16,424 nt of DNA from Bacteroidales bacterium UBA4459 (GCA_002389465.1 DGOT01000295.1:10012-26435); one strand, 5' to 3'; positions 7,321 to 15,536 are shown, counted from the stretch's first letter. Made by a program: numbers and translations. Notes: a model not told the origin generated them from the letters alone.

Positions 7321-8082
7321 TTAAAATAAAATGTTGGATAGCAATTCAAGCTGGTGAATGTTCTCGTAGTTATACTGGAACAATCCGTCCTTCCCCACAA
7401 GAACCAGGATGTTGTTATCCGGAATAACATCATACGCATCAATACCTGCAATGCCGCTTACCTGTTCTAACTGGTAAATATTGCTGATGTCGTAAATCTG
7501 CACCCCCGACATTCCATTGCAGACGAACAGGTAGCTGCCATCAACACCCAAACCTTTAGGGTTTTCGAGTTGTTTGCTGTTGAGTAGTTGCGGATTGACG
7601 ATATTTTTAATATCGAGGATGTCCAGCCGGTTATCGCCTGTTTGCCAACGGCAGGCACTTTGGCTGTTCAGGGTTACAAACGCCAGTGTATCGTTGGCAA
7701 CTACGGGGTCGCAGCTCGTTATGTGTTCGTAATGCGACAGGTAAAGAATGTTTTCCGGCTCCGAGATATCGTAAATATAGACACCGTTGATTGATCCGAT
7801 AAACAATTTGTCCCTCAGCGAAAAAACGGTCTCGATACCGAAGTCAACATCCAGCCTGTTTACTTCTACGGGGTTGGAAGCATTGCTGACATCATAAACC
7901 AGTAGTTGCTTCTCGTTGATAAGATACAGATGATCATTGGCCATGGTGAATTTAGCCATCGAGCCTCCTTTTCCGGTGTTTCCACCAATATTTCCGCCGC
8001 CGATATCGGCACTTTCTTTCTGGCAGTTATTTAATAAGATAACAAGCAGAAAGACTGTTAATATGTAAAATATTTTTTTCAT
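7321..8082 (-). CDS. LVIVD-repeat beta-propeller-like lipoprotein (C-terminal half)
   Basis: From ATG 8082 the protein has 253 residues. In-frame sequence continues upstream to 8112, but MKKIFYILTVFLLVILLNNC is the obvious signal, with the lipobox Cys at residue 20. After a Gly-rich linker come about five LVIVD-type units, each with a hydrophobic strand and D-[IV]-[SK]-N-type ending: LLVYDVSNASNP, GVYIYDISEPEN, LDILDIKNIVNP, GVQIYDISNIYQ, GLFQYNYENIHQ. These repeats are thought to form propeller-like surface domains; ligand and role are unknown. The Bacteroidetes relatives I remember are single proteins of about 420 residues containing both this part and the part encoded just upstream. Here the part has its own lipoprotein signal. 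It starts 11 bases after the upstream stop. Confidence 0.85.
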   Translation of the reverse strand: MKKIFYILTVFLLVILLNNCQKESADIGGGNIGGNTGKGGSMAKFTMANDHLYLINEKQLLVYDVSNASNPVEVNRLDVDFGIETVFSLRDKLFIGSINGVYIYDISEPENILYLSHYEHITSCDPVVANDTLAFVTLNSQSACRWQTGDNRLDILDIKNIVNPQLLNSKQLENPKGLGVDGSYLFVCNGMSGVQIYDISNIYQLEQVSGIAGIDAYDVIPDNNILVLVGKDGLFQYNYENIHQLELLSNILF

Positions 8083-8093
8083 GGCAGCAGGTT

Positions 8094-8618
8094 TTAATAA
8101 GAGGTGTAACATTTGGGATTTTCAATTTCATCGGGGATCCAGCCAACGATAAATCCTTTCGAGGGATCAGGACACTCAAAATAGGTCTGGAAGGGCAGGT
8201 TCTCAGGGTAATGCTGGTTGGGTAGTTTGTAAACGCTCTCCACCCGTTTCACTAATGTTGGGTTTTGCATATCGGAAATGTCAATAGCAACCAGGTCTTC
8301 CATATTGTCGGCATACAATACCTGCTCCTTAACAGCGATGTCGTGGTTGCCGTAAATCTGGATAAAAGCAAGCTTGTACGGATGCCGTGGATCGCTGTTA
8401 TCAATCACATGGATACCCAGATTTACATCACCCACAAAAATATACGGGTCTTTGACGTAAACCTTCCCCTGGGTTGTTATGTCCTGCGGGGGTAAAACTT
8501 TTATGGTTTTGGCCTCTTCTTTCGGAACATAAACAGGCCGGTATCCATCCACTTTAAAAACGGAAGTGCCATTAAAGAAGAGAAGGAAAACGAGGAATGC
8601 AAGGAATAACTTTTTCAT
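8094..8618 (-). CDS. LVIVD-repeat secreted protein (N-terminal half)
   Basis: A 174-residue protein with a hydrophobic N-terminal segment (MKKLFLAFLVFLLFF) but no lipobox Cys, so it is either cleaved by signal peptidase I or left anchored. The mature part contains YRPVYVPKEEAKTIKV, then LVIVD-type units such as LGIHVIDNSDPRHP and LVAIDISDMQNPTLV, and ends GWIPDEIENPKCYTSY. This corresponds to the N-terminal half of the longer LVIVD-repeat proteins I remember from Bacteroidetes. The stop at 8094-8096 is clean and the next gene brings its own signal, so this looks like gene fission rather than a simple frameshift. It is the first gene of a four-gene envelope operon. The 103-base gap upstream holds no exact TAnnTTTG box that I could find. 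Confidence 0.8.
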   Translation of the reverse strand: MKKLFLAFLVFLLFFNGTSVFKVDGYRPVYVPKEEAKTIKVLPPQDITTQGKVYVKDPYIFVGDVNLGIHVIDNSDPRHPYKLAFIQIYGNHDIAVKEQVLYADNMEDLVAIDISDMQNPTLVKRVESVYKLPNQHYPENLPFQTYFECPDPSKGFIVGWIPDEIENPKCYTSY

Positions 8619-8721
8619 GGATAAAAAGGTTTATTAAGAATGTTTTAATAACAAAATTCAGGCCAAAAAATTGCCTTGATTTATTAATAATTTAAACCCA
8701 AAGAAGATAATGATGCGGAGA

Positions 8722-9636
8722 TTAGATGTTTCTCAATTGGCCGGTCAGGTCACTTATCTTACTAATGTTTTGTTCTTCACAATAGGATACCAAGCCGTCC
8801 ATTATTTTTAATGTGACCTGAGGATCAATGAAATTGGCTGTCCCGATCTGAATGGCTGTGGCCCCTGCCAGCATAAACTCGATGGCATCGGTGGCATTCA
8901 TGATACCTCCCATTCCGATAACCGGAATTTTAATGGCATGGTACACCTGCCACACCATGCGCAGGGCAATTGGTTTGATGGCAGGCCCTGAGAGACCTCC
9001 CGTAACTGTGGAAAGGACAGGCCTGCGTGTTTTGACGTCTATGGCCATTGCCAAAAATGTATTGACCAGCGAAACGGCATCGGCGCCCATATCTTCCACT
9101 CCCTTGGCAATTTCGGTAATATCAGTCACATTAGGTGAAAGCTTTACGATCAGTGTTTTATCAAATACGTTGCGTACAGCCTCGGTAACGGCCATGGCTG
9201 AGGGGCAACTTACGCCGAAAGCCATTCCCCCTTCCTTTACATTGGGGCACGAGATGTTCAGCTCAATGGCATTAATACCTTCAACTTCATTCAGTTTTTC
9301 GGTTACTTCAATATATTCTTCCACGGTGGAGCCGTTCACATTGGGAATGATCTCTGTGTCGTAGTGTTTTATGCGGGGCCAGATGTTGCTGATAAAATAA
9401 TCCACTCCTTTATTCTGCAGGCCTACAGCATTCAACATACCTGAAGAAGTTTCGGCCATACGCGGATAGGGGTTTCCCTCGCGGTGTTTAGCGGTAAGGC
9501 CTTTTACATAGATGGCGCCAAGTTTGTTCAGGTCCATAAAGTCGGCATATTCCTCACCAAAGCCGAAAGTTCCCGAGGCCGTTCCCACCGGGTTTTTCAA
9601 TTGAAGATCACCGATATGTACGTTTAAATCAACCAT
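8722..9636 (-). CDS. pyrD: Dihydroorotate dehydrogenase B, catalytic subunit
   Basis: Oxidises dihydroorotate to orotate in de novo pyrimidine synthesis; it is an FMN enzyme working with PyrK, which passes electrons to NAD+. It has 304 residues, typical of class 1B (PyrDB). Motifs are NPVGTASGTFGFG (15-27), VKGLTAKHREGNP (44-56), and NISCPNVKEGG with Cys130 at the same number as the catalytic Cys of the Lactococcus class 1B enzyme. Further on are VKLSPNV, GGLSGPAIKPIAL and the phosphate-binding IPVIGMGGI plus GATAIQIGTA. The cytosolic class with Cys as base fits the presence of pyrK. The start at 9636 overlaps the 3' end of pyrK by 13 bases, so the subunits are probably translationally coupled. 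Confidence 0.97.
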   Translation of the reverse strand: MVDLNVHIGDLQLKNPVGTASGTFGFGEEYADFMDLNKLGAIYVKGLTAKHREGNPYPRMAETSSGMLNAVGLQNKGVDYFISNIWPRIKHYDTEIIPNVNGSTVEEYIEVTEKLNEVEGINAIELNISCPNVKEGGMAFGVSCPSAMAVTEAVRNVFDKTLIVKLSPNVTDITEIAKGVEDMGADAVSLVNTFLAMAIDVKTRRPVLSTVTGGLSGPAIKPIALRMVWQVYHAIKIPVIGMGGIMNATDAIEFMLAGATAIQIGTANFIDPQVTLKIMDGLVSYCEEQNISKISDLTGQLRNI

Positions 9637-10394
9637 ACCAATTCTTTCGTGTTAAATACCGGTCCTTCAGTACATACGCGTTTGTTGCCGTGGATGGTCT
9701 CAGTTACACAACAGAGACAGGCACCAATGCCACAGGCCATCATGTTTTCCAGTGAGGCCTCGCAGTCAATTCCCTTTTCTTTAGCAATTCGTGCCACAGC
9801 TTTCATCATCGGGTCGGGGCCGCAAGTGTATATTTTATCGAAAGTAAAGTCGTCTGTAAAGGCAGAATGTTGTGTTACCAACCCGGTTTGTCCCATAGTG
9901 CCGTCTTCCGTAGTCACCAGCACTTTACCCAGTTTTTCAAATTCCTCTGTCAGCAAAACATCTTCTTTGGTGCGTGCCCCTATCAGGAAGGTAACATCAA
10001 CGCCGTGCTTTTTTAGTTTTCGACCTAACAGGAGAAATGGGGCAACACCTGAGCCTCCACCAACTAAAAGGGCCTTTTGCGTGCCGTTGACGGTGAAAGA
10101 ATTACCCAGAGGATAGATTACACTGACCTTATCACCTAGCTTCAGTTTGCCCAGTTGACGGGTGCCCTTTCCAACTATTTTAATGTAAAAGCTGAGGGTG
10201 TTTTTTTTATGATCAACATCCAGAATGGAAAAAGGCCTCCTTAGAAATACCCCGGGCGCGTCGGGTATCTGCAGTTCAGCAAAATTTCCAGGTTCTAACC
10301 CGGCAACAGACTCGTCGGTTTTAAGCGTGAGGATGTAAGTGCTGTAATTAAGCCACTTATATCCGCTGAACTTAAAATCCTGGATTTGTTTCAT
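9624..10394 (-). CDS. pyrK: Dihydroorotate dehydrogenase B, electron-transfer subunit
   Basis: A 256-residue FAD and [2Fe-2S] subunit that channels electrons from PyrD's FMN to NAD+. Visible are the FAD-binding RRPFSI (52-57), the nucleotide-binding VGGGSGVAPFLLL (111-123), YTCGPDPMMKAV (189-200), and the C-terminal cluster motif C221-x4-C226-x2-C229-x11-C241, here in the form CGIGACLCC with one additional Cys at 228. It begins with ATGA shared with the stop of the DUF5606 gene upstream and overlaps pyrD downstream. The three genes therefore form one tightly coupled unit. All features expected of PyrK are present. Confidence 0.96.
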   Translation of the reverse strand: MKQIQDFKFSGYKWLNYSTYILTLKTDESVAGLEPGNFAELQIPDAPGVFLRRPFSILDVDHKKNTLSFYIKIVGKGTRQLGKLKLGDKVSVIYPLGNSFTVNGTQKALLVGGGSGVAPFLLLGRKLKKHGVDVTFLIGARTKEDVLLTEEFEKLGKVLVTTEDGTMGQTGLVTQHSAFTDDFTFDKIYTCGPDPMMKAVARIAKEKGIDCEASLENMMACGIGACLCCVTETIHGNKRVCTEGPVFNTKELVWLI

Positions 10395-10867
10395 TCCTTG
10401 TCTTTTTCGTTCTCAGTTACATCCTCGTTCATTTCTTCGGATTTCTCTTCCTCTGATGTATCTTCATCCTCCTCTTCATCCGTAAAGTCCAGCAGGTTAT
10501 TTTCCAACAGCAGGTTATACCAGAGGAACACTTTTTTAATGTCCGAAACGTAAACCGATTCTTTGTCGTAATCTGGCACGATCTGTTCGAAGAGTTCTTT
10601 CAGTTGGCTGGCACTGGCTTTTTTCGGGTTGTCAACTGGTTTGTCATTCTGTGTCTCCCTTAATTTTGCCAGTATTTTGCGCAGAGAGATATCATCGGTT
10701 TCGGTATAGATACTGATTTCTTTCAAGGAACTGACACGTTCATGAGCGAATACCGGAAACTTCTTGCCGTCTGATAGTGATTCGACGATCAGGCCGCTTT
10801 TCGATTCTCCGATCATTTTATATAATCCCGGTCTTCCGGAAATGGATAATATTTTACTGAGTTCCAT
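10391..10867 (-). CDS. DUF5606 family protein with acidic tail
   Basis: A 158-residue protein from ATG 10867 (an ATG two codons upstream at 10873 is also possible). The N-terminal part contains KILSISGRPGLYKMI and a strand-rich segment GLIVESLSDGKKFPVFAHERVSSL, the pattern I associate with DUF5606, a small Bacteroidetes-specific domain. A middle helical part (LFEQIVPDYDKESVYVSDIK) is followed by a strongly acidic, low-complexity tail of about 30 residues rich in Glu and Asp. No function is known. Its stop shares ATGA with pyrK, so it is probably translated together with the dihydroorotate dehydrogenase subunits. The tail resembles charged regions used for nonspecific protein or RNA contacts, but that is only a possibility. 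Confidence 0.83.
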   Translation of the reverse strand: MELSKILSISGRPGLYKMIGESKSGLIVESLSDGKKFPVFAHERVSSLKEISIYTETDDISLRKILAKLRETQNDKPVDNPKKASASQLKELFEQIVPDYDKESVYVSDIKKVFLWYNLLLENNLLDFTDEEEDEDTSEEEKSEEMNEDVTENEKDKE

Positions 10868-10959
10868 AGTCATGAAAATTTTGGTAAAAATACGATTTAG
10901 AAATGAATGCTACAGACATAAAACAAATAAATGTTCGAAGGTTGCTTAAAGACTTGTTT

Positions 10960-12780
10960 TTATGCAAACGACTGCATATCCTGTAATTTTTTGTAAACAC
11001 CGTTTTTTGCTACAAGTTCTGCATGCGTGCCGCGTTCCACTATCACACCTTTTTTCAATACAATGATCTCGTCGGCATGCTGGATAGTGGAAAGTCGGTG
11101 AGCGATCACTACGGAAGTGCGATCTTTCATAACGTTGGCCAACGCATCCTGTACTAGTTTTTCCGATTCGGTGTCCAGCGAGGAAGTTGCCTCGTCGAGG
11201 ATAAGAATCGGTGGATTGGCCAGTACAGCCCGGGCAATGCTCAGCCGCTGACGCTGCCCTCCCGAAAGTTTGCCTCCACGGTCGCCGATATTGGTTTGGT
11301 AGCCGTTTTCGGTGGCCATAACAAATTCGTGAGCGTTGGCAATTTTAGCTGCTCTAATCACTTCTTCTTCCGTAACATTCGTCAAGCCGAAGGCAATGTT
11401 ATTGAAAATACTGTCGTTGAATAAAATACTTTCCTGCGAGACGATTCCCATTAACGATCTGAGATCATCAATTTTCACATTTTTTATATTGATACCGTCA
11501 ATTAGGATGGCTCCTCTTGTAACATCATAAAACCTGGGCAGCAAATCTGCCATCGTAGATTTTCCTCCGCCCGATTCGCCGACAAGGGCGGTTAGTTTAC
11601 CTTTGCCGATCTTCAGGTCGATATTTGTCAGAACAGGCTCATTTTCATATTTAAAATCAACATCCCGGTATTCTATCTCTTTGCTAAATGACTTAATGGC
11701 AATAGCTGCGGGCATTTCTTCAATCACTTCTTCGGCATCAAGTATTTCAAACACTCTGTCGGCCGAGGCAATCCCTTTCTGTATGGCATAAAATCCCTGT
11801 GCAAATGTTTTAGCCGGAGGGATTATTTGCGAGAAAACAACAATATATGTAATGAAGTCAGCAGCTTTTATAGTAGGTGTATCGGCAAGTACCATCCGTC
11901 CACCAAACCATAAAACGACAATAATTACAACTGACGACATAAACTCGCTTAACGGAGAGGAAAGATCGCGCCGCCGGTAAATCCATAGGAGAATACGGGC
12001 ATATTCGTTGTTTTGCCGGGCGAATTTTTTAAGAGAATAGTTAATAGCATTAAAGGCTTTGATGATGCGCAGCCCTGAGATGCTTTCTTCGATAGTGGCC
12101 ACTAAGCCGGCAAAACGCGACTGACCTATTTTGGATTGTTTCCGCAGCGATTTACCAATCCGTCCGATAATAAGACCGGTAATTGGAAGGATGATCAGGA
12201 CAAATAAACTCAGTTGTGGGCTCATGCTGATCATAAAGGCAAGATAGGCAATAATGGTTACCGGATCGCGAACAATCATTTCCAGATAGTTCATGATGGA
12301 ATATTCAATTTCCTGTACATCGGAAGTAATCCGTGCAATGATGTCGCCTTTTTTTTGCCTGCTGTAAAACGACAGGGGAAGTATCAGCAACTTGCCGAAA
12401 ATATCATTACGCATCCCTTTTACGGCCCCAATACGCACATTGGCCATAAAATACATCGCCATAAAGCGCGCGAAATTCCTGAAAAAGAAAGCGCCCAGTA
12501 TGATAACGCAGATGTATACCAGTGCCTGGATTTTACCTTCAGCAACAATAATATTGCTGATATGATAATTGATGTAGCCAAGCAATGCGTCTGTACTTAC
12601 TCCGAATTCTGGTTTTTCGGTCACCAGGTCGTTGATACCAAACAATAGATTCAGAAATGGGATGAGTAAAGCGAAAGAGAACAGCGAAAAGAGAACGGTA
12701 AGTATGTTGAAAAAAACGTTTAGTCCCGCATAGCTCCAGTATGGTTTTATGTAGGCCAGTACGCGGTAAAACTTTTTCAT
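10960..12780 (-). CDS. MsbA-like ABC exporter (fused membrane and ATPase domains)
   Basis: A 606-residue half-transporter expected to act as a homodimer in the inner membrane. The N-terminal about 340 residues hold hydrophobic helices in the type IV exporter pattern, including the coupling-helix region FYSRQKKGDIIARITSDV (138-155). The ATPase domain has Walker A GESGGGKST (401-409), Q-loop Gln449, signature LSGGQRQRLSIARA (505-518), Walker B ILILDE (525-530) with the catalytic Glu530, and the switch His561 in IAHRLSTIQ. All catalytic residues are present. Relatives export lipids (MsbA-type lipid A flippase) or drugs; the substrate cannot be decided here. It follows purB by 21 bases on the same strand and is probably co-transcribed with it. 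Confidence 0.94.
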   Translation of the reverse strand: MKKFYRVLAYIKPYWSYAGLNVFFNILTVLFSLFSFALLIPFLNLLFGINDLVTEKPEFGVSTDALLGYINYHISNIIVAEGKIQALVYICVIILGAFFFRNFARFMAMYFMANVRIGAVKGMRNDIFGKLLILPLSFYSRQKKGDIIARITSDVQEIEYSIMNYLEMIVRDPVTIIAYLAFMISMSPQLSLFVLIILPITGLIIGRIGKSLRKQSKIGQSRFAGLVATIEESISGLRIIKAFNAINYSLKKFARQNNEYARILLWIYRRRDLSSPLSEFMSSVVIIVVLWFGGRMVLADTPTIKAADFITYIVVFSQIIPPAKTFAQGFYAIQKGIASADRVFEILDAEEVIEEMPAAIAIKSFSKEIEYRDVDFKYENEPVLTNIDLKIGKGKLTALVGESGGGKSTMADLLPRFYDVTRGAILIDGINIKNVKIDDLRSLMGIVSQESILFNDSIFNNIAFGLTNVTEEEVIRAAKIANAHEFVMATENGYQTNIGDRGGKLSGGQRQRLSIARAVLANPPILILDEATSSLDTESEKLVQDALANVMKDRTSVVIAHRLSTIQHADEIIVLKKGVIVERGTHAELVAKNGVYKKLQDMQSFA

Positions 12781-12801
12781 GGATCTTTTTTTCTGTTGTG
12801 T

Positions 12802-14154
12802 TTACATTAATTGAAGCCCCGTGTAATTTTCCGGCGTTATTGTTCTCAATTCCGCTTTCAGTTGCCCGGAAATATCCAGTGTATCGATGAACCGGTGAAT
12901 GGACTCGCGGGTTATAGCTTCGTTGGTACGGGTGAGTTGTTTTAAGGCCTCATACGGATTCGGGTAATTCTCCCGGCGCAGGATCGTTTGAATGGCTTCG
13001 GCCACAACAGCCCAGTTGTTTTCCAGGTCTTTGGCCAGCTTATTCTCATTCAGTATCAGCTTGTCAAATCCTTTGAGCAATGATTTCAAAGCGATAAGCA
13101 TGTGGGCCAGCGGTACGCCAATATTCCTCGTGACCGTCGAGTCGGACAGGTCACGCTGTAGGCGTGAAACGGGCAGCTTCTCTGCCATGTGATATAACAA
13201 GGCATTGGCAATCCCCAGGTTGCCTTCGGCATTCTCGAAGTCGATTGGGTTTATTTTATGCGGCATGGCCGACGACCCCACTTCGCCTTCCTTGATCTTC
13301 TGCTTGAAGTAATCCATCGAAATGTAACTCCAGATATCCCTGCTTAGGTCGGTCAGTATGGTATTGACGCGCGCCATATTATGTAAGTAAGCTGCCAGGT
13401 AGTCGTAATGCTCAATCTGCGTAGTAGTTTTTTGCCGGTGTAAGCTCAGTTTGTCATTTAGCAGCTGGTTGGCAAAATCTTCCCAGTCGATTTCAGGATA
13501 GGCAATTACGTGCGCATTCATGTTACCTGTTGCCCCGCCAAACTTCCCTGAAAACGGAATGGTTTTCAGCAGGTCAAGCTGGTCTTCCAGCCGTTCGATA
13601 AAAACATAGATTTCTTTTCCAAGCCGTGTTGGTGAGGCGGGTTGGCCGTGTGTCCGGGCCAGCATGACCACCTGTTTCCATTCAAATGCCAGCAGGTTGA
13701 TCTTGCTGATGAGTTTCTCGATCATTGGCAAAAGAACCAGTGAGTGGGCATCTTTCAGCGACATGGGAACAGCCGTGTTGTTGATGTCCTGAGAAGTAAG
13801 TCCGAAATGTATATACTCTTTGTAAACTGTCAGTCCCAGTTCCTCGAAACACTCTTTGATAAAATATTCCACGGCTTTCACATCGTGATTTGTGGTTTTT
13901 TCGATGTTCTTGATTGCCTCAGCATCTGATGGGGAAAACTCCCGGTAAATATTTTTAAGTTTTTCAAAATACTCCGATTCAAAATCTTCCAGTCCGGGCA
14001 GGGGTAGTTCGCACAGGGCGATAAAATATTCGATTTCGACCTTCACGCGGTACTTAAAAAGTGCATATTCCGAGAAAAAATCAGCCAGTTCTTCCGTTTT
14101 GTTTCGGTATCTTCCATCGATAGGGGAGGTGGCTGACAAAGGGGTTAGTTCCAT
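12802..14154 (-). CDS. purB: Adenylosuccinate lyase
   Basis: Cleaves SAICAR to AICAR and adenylosuccinate to AMP, both releasing fumarate, in purine synthesis. From ATG 14154 it has 450 residues, the usual size of the E. coli-like form. The frame is open further upstream to 14214, but homologues start at MELTPLSATSPIDGRY, and a -7 box sits between the two. Motifs are SPIDGRY (10-16), HFGLTSQDINN (116-126), ARTHGQPASPTRLG (166-179) with the catalytic His169, and the fumarase-superfamily signature GSSAMPHKINP (293-303) with the catalytic Ser on a mobile loop. All are intact. The next gene downstream is an ABC exporter 21 bases away, an ordinary cotranscription with no obvious functional link. 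Confidence 0.97.
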   Translation of the reverse strand: MELTPLSATSPIDGRYRNKTEELADFFSEYALFKYRVKVEIEYFIALCELPLPGLEDFESEYFEKLKNIYREFSPSDAEAIKNIEKTTNHDVKAVEYFIKECFEELGLTVYKEYIHFGLTSQDINNTAVPMSLKDAHSLVLLPMIEKLISKINLLAFEWKQVVMLARTHGQPASPTRLGKEIYVFIERLEDQLDLLKTIPFSGKFGGATGNMNAHVIAYPEIDWEDFANQLLNDKLSLHRQKTTTQIEHYDYLAAYLHNMARVNTILTDLSRDIWSYISMDYFKQKIKEGEVGSSAMPHKINPIDFENAEGNLGIANALLYHMAEKLPVSRLQRDLSDSTVTRNIGVPLAHMLIALKSLLKGFDKLILNENKLAKDLENNWAVVAEAIQTILRRENYPNPYEALKQLTRTNEAITRESIHRFIDTLDISGQLKAELRTITPENYTGLQLM

Positions 14155-14169
14155 GCTGCTATTTTTGTT

Positions 14170-14177
14170 CAAAATTA
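14170..14177 (-). promoter_or_regulatory. Candidate -7 promoter box for purB
   Basis: On the minus strand the sequence reads TAATTTTG, an exact TAnnTTTG. The expected transcript would start near 14166, about 12 bases before the purB ATG. No convincing -33 TTTG was found at the usual spacing. Use as a promoter is inferred. Confidence 0.35.
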
Positions 14178-14245
14178 GGAAATATTCATAAGTGAAACGG
14201 AATAATAAGCACATCTATTATGCGCTATGCTGCTTACAGAGGAAG

Positions 14246-15154
14246 TTAGGTAATCAGTGTTTGGATTTTATGCATCGGATACACTTTAAAATCACCCGGC
14301 ACAAACCGGCTGATATTGTACAGGCTTTTACCTGCTCCGCATTCAACAAAGTGTTGTACATCCTGCAAAAGCATGGTTTTAAAAGTTGTATGCCAATCGA
14401 GTTTTTGAAACAAGTTGTGTGTAAACTCCCTGCTTATCTCTTCAGGGGATGTAAATTGTCGCTGATCTCTGGAAGAGATTACGGGATATCCTGATTCACG
14501 GATTGTTACCTTATCGTTAATAAACTGTCTGAATTCATGTTGTGTCTCTGCCAATAGTCGGGAATGATAAGGTGTTTTGACAGGTAAAAGCGATACATGC
14601 AAGGCACCTGTTTCTCTCGCTGTTTCAAGTAAACGGTTTACGTCTTCCATCCGGCCGGTTACAAGATGAGCATACTTGCTGTTGGTGTTGGCAATATCAA
14701 CTTCCAGTACCTCTTTACCGATGATCTCATCAATTTCTCCAGTAGTTAGCCCGATGACCGACCCCATTCCCGCGTCAGTACCGGAGATTTTTTGTTTTGA
14801 GATAAGAAAAGCCTGCTCAATAAGCCGGACTCCCTCGTTAAAACCTATAGCTTTGCCCGCGTATAAAGCAGCATAAAGTCCCATGCTGTATCCGGCAAGG
14901 AAATCCGGTTTCAGGCCTTTTGAGATCAATGTGTCTGCCAGGCAACAACTGAAGGTATAGCTGATGATCTGGCTGCGTAATTCATCTTCGGTAAAAGACG
15001 GGTCGTTTACCGAAAAATTGATATAGTTTTCTCCCGTTGCTTTGGAACTTCTTAATAGATATTCGGGAAAAACAGCCGAAAGCTTTTCCAGAATGGCTAA
15101 CTCATTTCCGAGATATTCGGTAATAAAAGCAGGAAATATAAAAGCCGTCTTCAT
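14246..15154 (-). CDS. FabD-like acyl-CoA:ACP acyltransferase, divergent active site
   Basis: A 302-residue single-domain acyltransferase of the malonyl-CoA:ACP transacylase family. The nucleophile motif GYSMG has Ser90 and the base is His197 in TPYHSRL. Comparing with E. coli FabD from memory, the middle region aligns without gaps, and the Arg that holds the malonyl carboxylate (Arg117) is replaced by Ala115 (VRLIEQAF where FabD has VRLVEMRG). The N-terminal GQGSQ motif, whose Gln11 helps form the oxyanion hole, reads AFITE here, and the later Gln250 position is Asn247. So it is catalytically plausible but probably not a malonyl loader. It follows an ACP gene by 22 bases, which suggests it charges that carrier. 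It is unlikely to be the housekeeping fabD. A genuinely altered substrate is an inference. Confidence 0.87.
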   Translation of the reverse strand: MKTAFIFPAFITEYLGNELAILEKLSAVFPEYLLRSSKATGENYINFSVNDPSFTEDELRSQIISYTFSCCLADTLISKGLKPDFLAGYSMGLYAALYAGKAIGFNEGVRLIEQAFLISKQKISGTDAGMGSVIGLTTGEIDEIIGKEVLEVDIANTNSKYAHLVTGRMEDVNRLLETARETGALHVSLLPVKTPYHSRLLAETQHEFRQFINDKVTIRESGYPVISSRDQRQFTSPEEISREFTHNLFQKLDWHTTFKTMLLQDVQHFVECGAGKSLYNISRFVPGDFKVYPMHKIQTLIT

Positions 15155-15176
15155 CCTTTGTTACAGCTTATGCGTT

Positions 15177-15485
15177 TTATGCATCGAAGTTGATGATATC
15201 ATTACCATATTCGATGATCTTCAGTTGCATGTCGATCAATTCTCCAATGGTTTCCACGGGGTGTTTGATGCTGTATTTACCGATTGTTTTCAGGTCGATC
15301 TCCTGGTCGTATTTTTTTGTAAATATTTCAATGAGTGCCAGAAACATCAGCGAATCGCCGCCAAGATCGGTAATAATATTCGAGTTGTCTGTAATTTCTT
15401 CAACATCCACTTCACACTCTTCAGCAAAGAAATCGCAAACAATTTCTCTGACTTCCTCTTTAATTTTATCGTTCACAACAGTCAT
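15177..15485 (-). CDS. Acyl carrier protein (phosphopantetheine-binding)
   Basis: A 102-residue carrier protein from ATG 15485; a TTG at 15494 would add three residues. Helix 1 (KIKEEVREIVCDFFAEE) is followed by the loop and the attachment motif LGGDSLMFLALIE with Ser45 expected to carry the 4'-phosphopantetheine arm, then helix IFTKKYDQEIDL and a C-terminal helix ending in a tail of about 20 residues (MQLKIIEYGNDIINFDA). Housekeeping AcpP is nearer 78 residues, so this is a dedicated ACP of a secondary or specialised acyl pathway. It precedes the FabD-like gene by 22 bases and is divergent from a radical SAM gene. It probably carries the acyl group loaded by that acyltransferase. Confidence 0.9.
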   Translation of the reverse strand: MTVVNDKIKEEVREIVCDFFAEECEVDVEEITDNSNIITDLGGDSLMFLALIEIFTKKYDQEIDLKTIGKYSIKHPVETIGELIDMQLKIIEYGNDIINFDA

Positions 15486-15536
15486 TAGCTTCAAATTAGT
15501 TCCTTAATTAAACAGAAATTGTGTTATTTTGGCTGG

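Noticed and set aside
7321..8618. Frameshift or pseudogene explanation for the two LVIVD genes
   Set aside because: The downstream gene has a complete lipoprotein signal with its own ATG, and the upstream gene ends at a proper stop with conserved sequence up to it; a simple frameshift would not create the signal.
8852..9364. 170-codon open frame on the plus strand inside pyrD
   Set aside because: It lies antisense to a fully conserved pyrD, has low-complexity composition and no recognisable motif; it is a shadow of the real gene.
9649..10116. 155-codon open frame on the plus strand inside pyrK
   Set aside because: Antisense to conserved FAD and Fe-S motifs of pyrK; Ser/Pro-rich, with no start context.
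10868..10959. Possible -7 box (TATTTTTA) before the DUF5606 gene
   Set aside because: It mismatches the consensus at the final G and has no -33 partner at the right spacing.
12214..12648. 144-codon open frame on the plus strand inside the ABC exporter
   Set aside because: Antisense to the conserved membrane domain; no domain recognisable.
15042..15488. 148-codon open frame on the plus strand across the ACP and acyltransferase starts
   Set aside because: It spans two well-supported minus-strand genes and has no recognisable motif.
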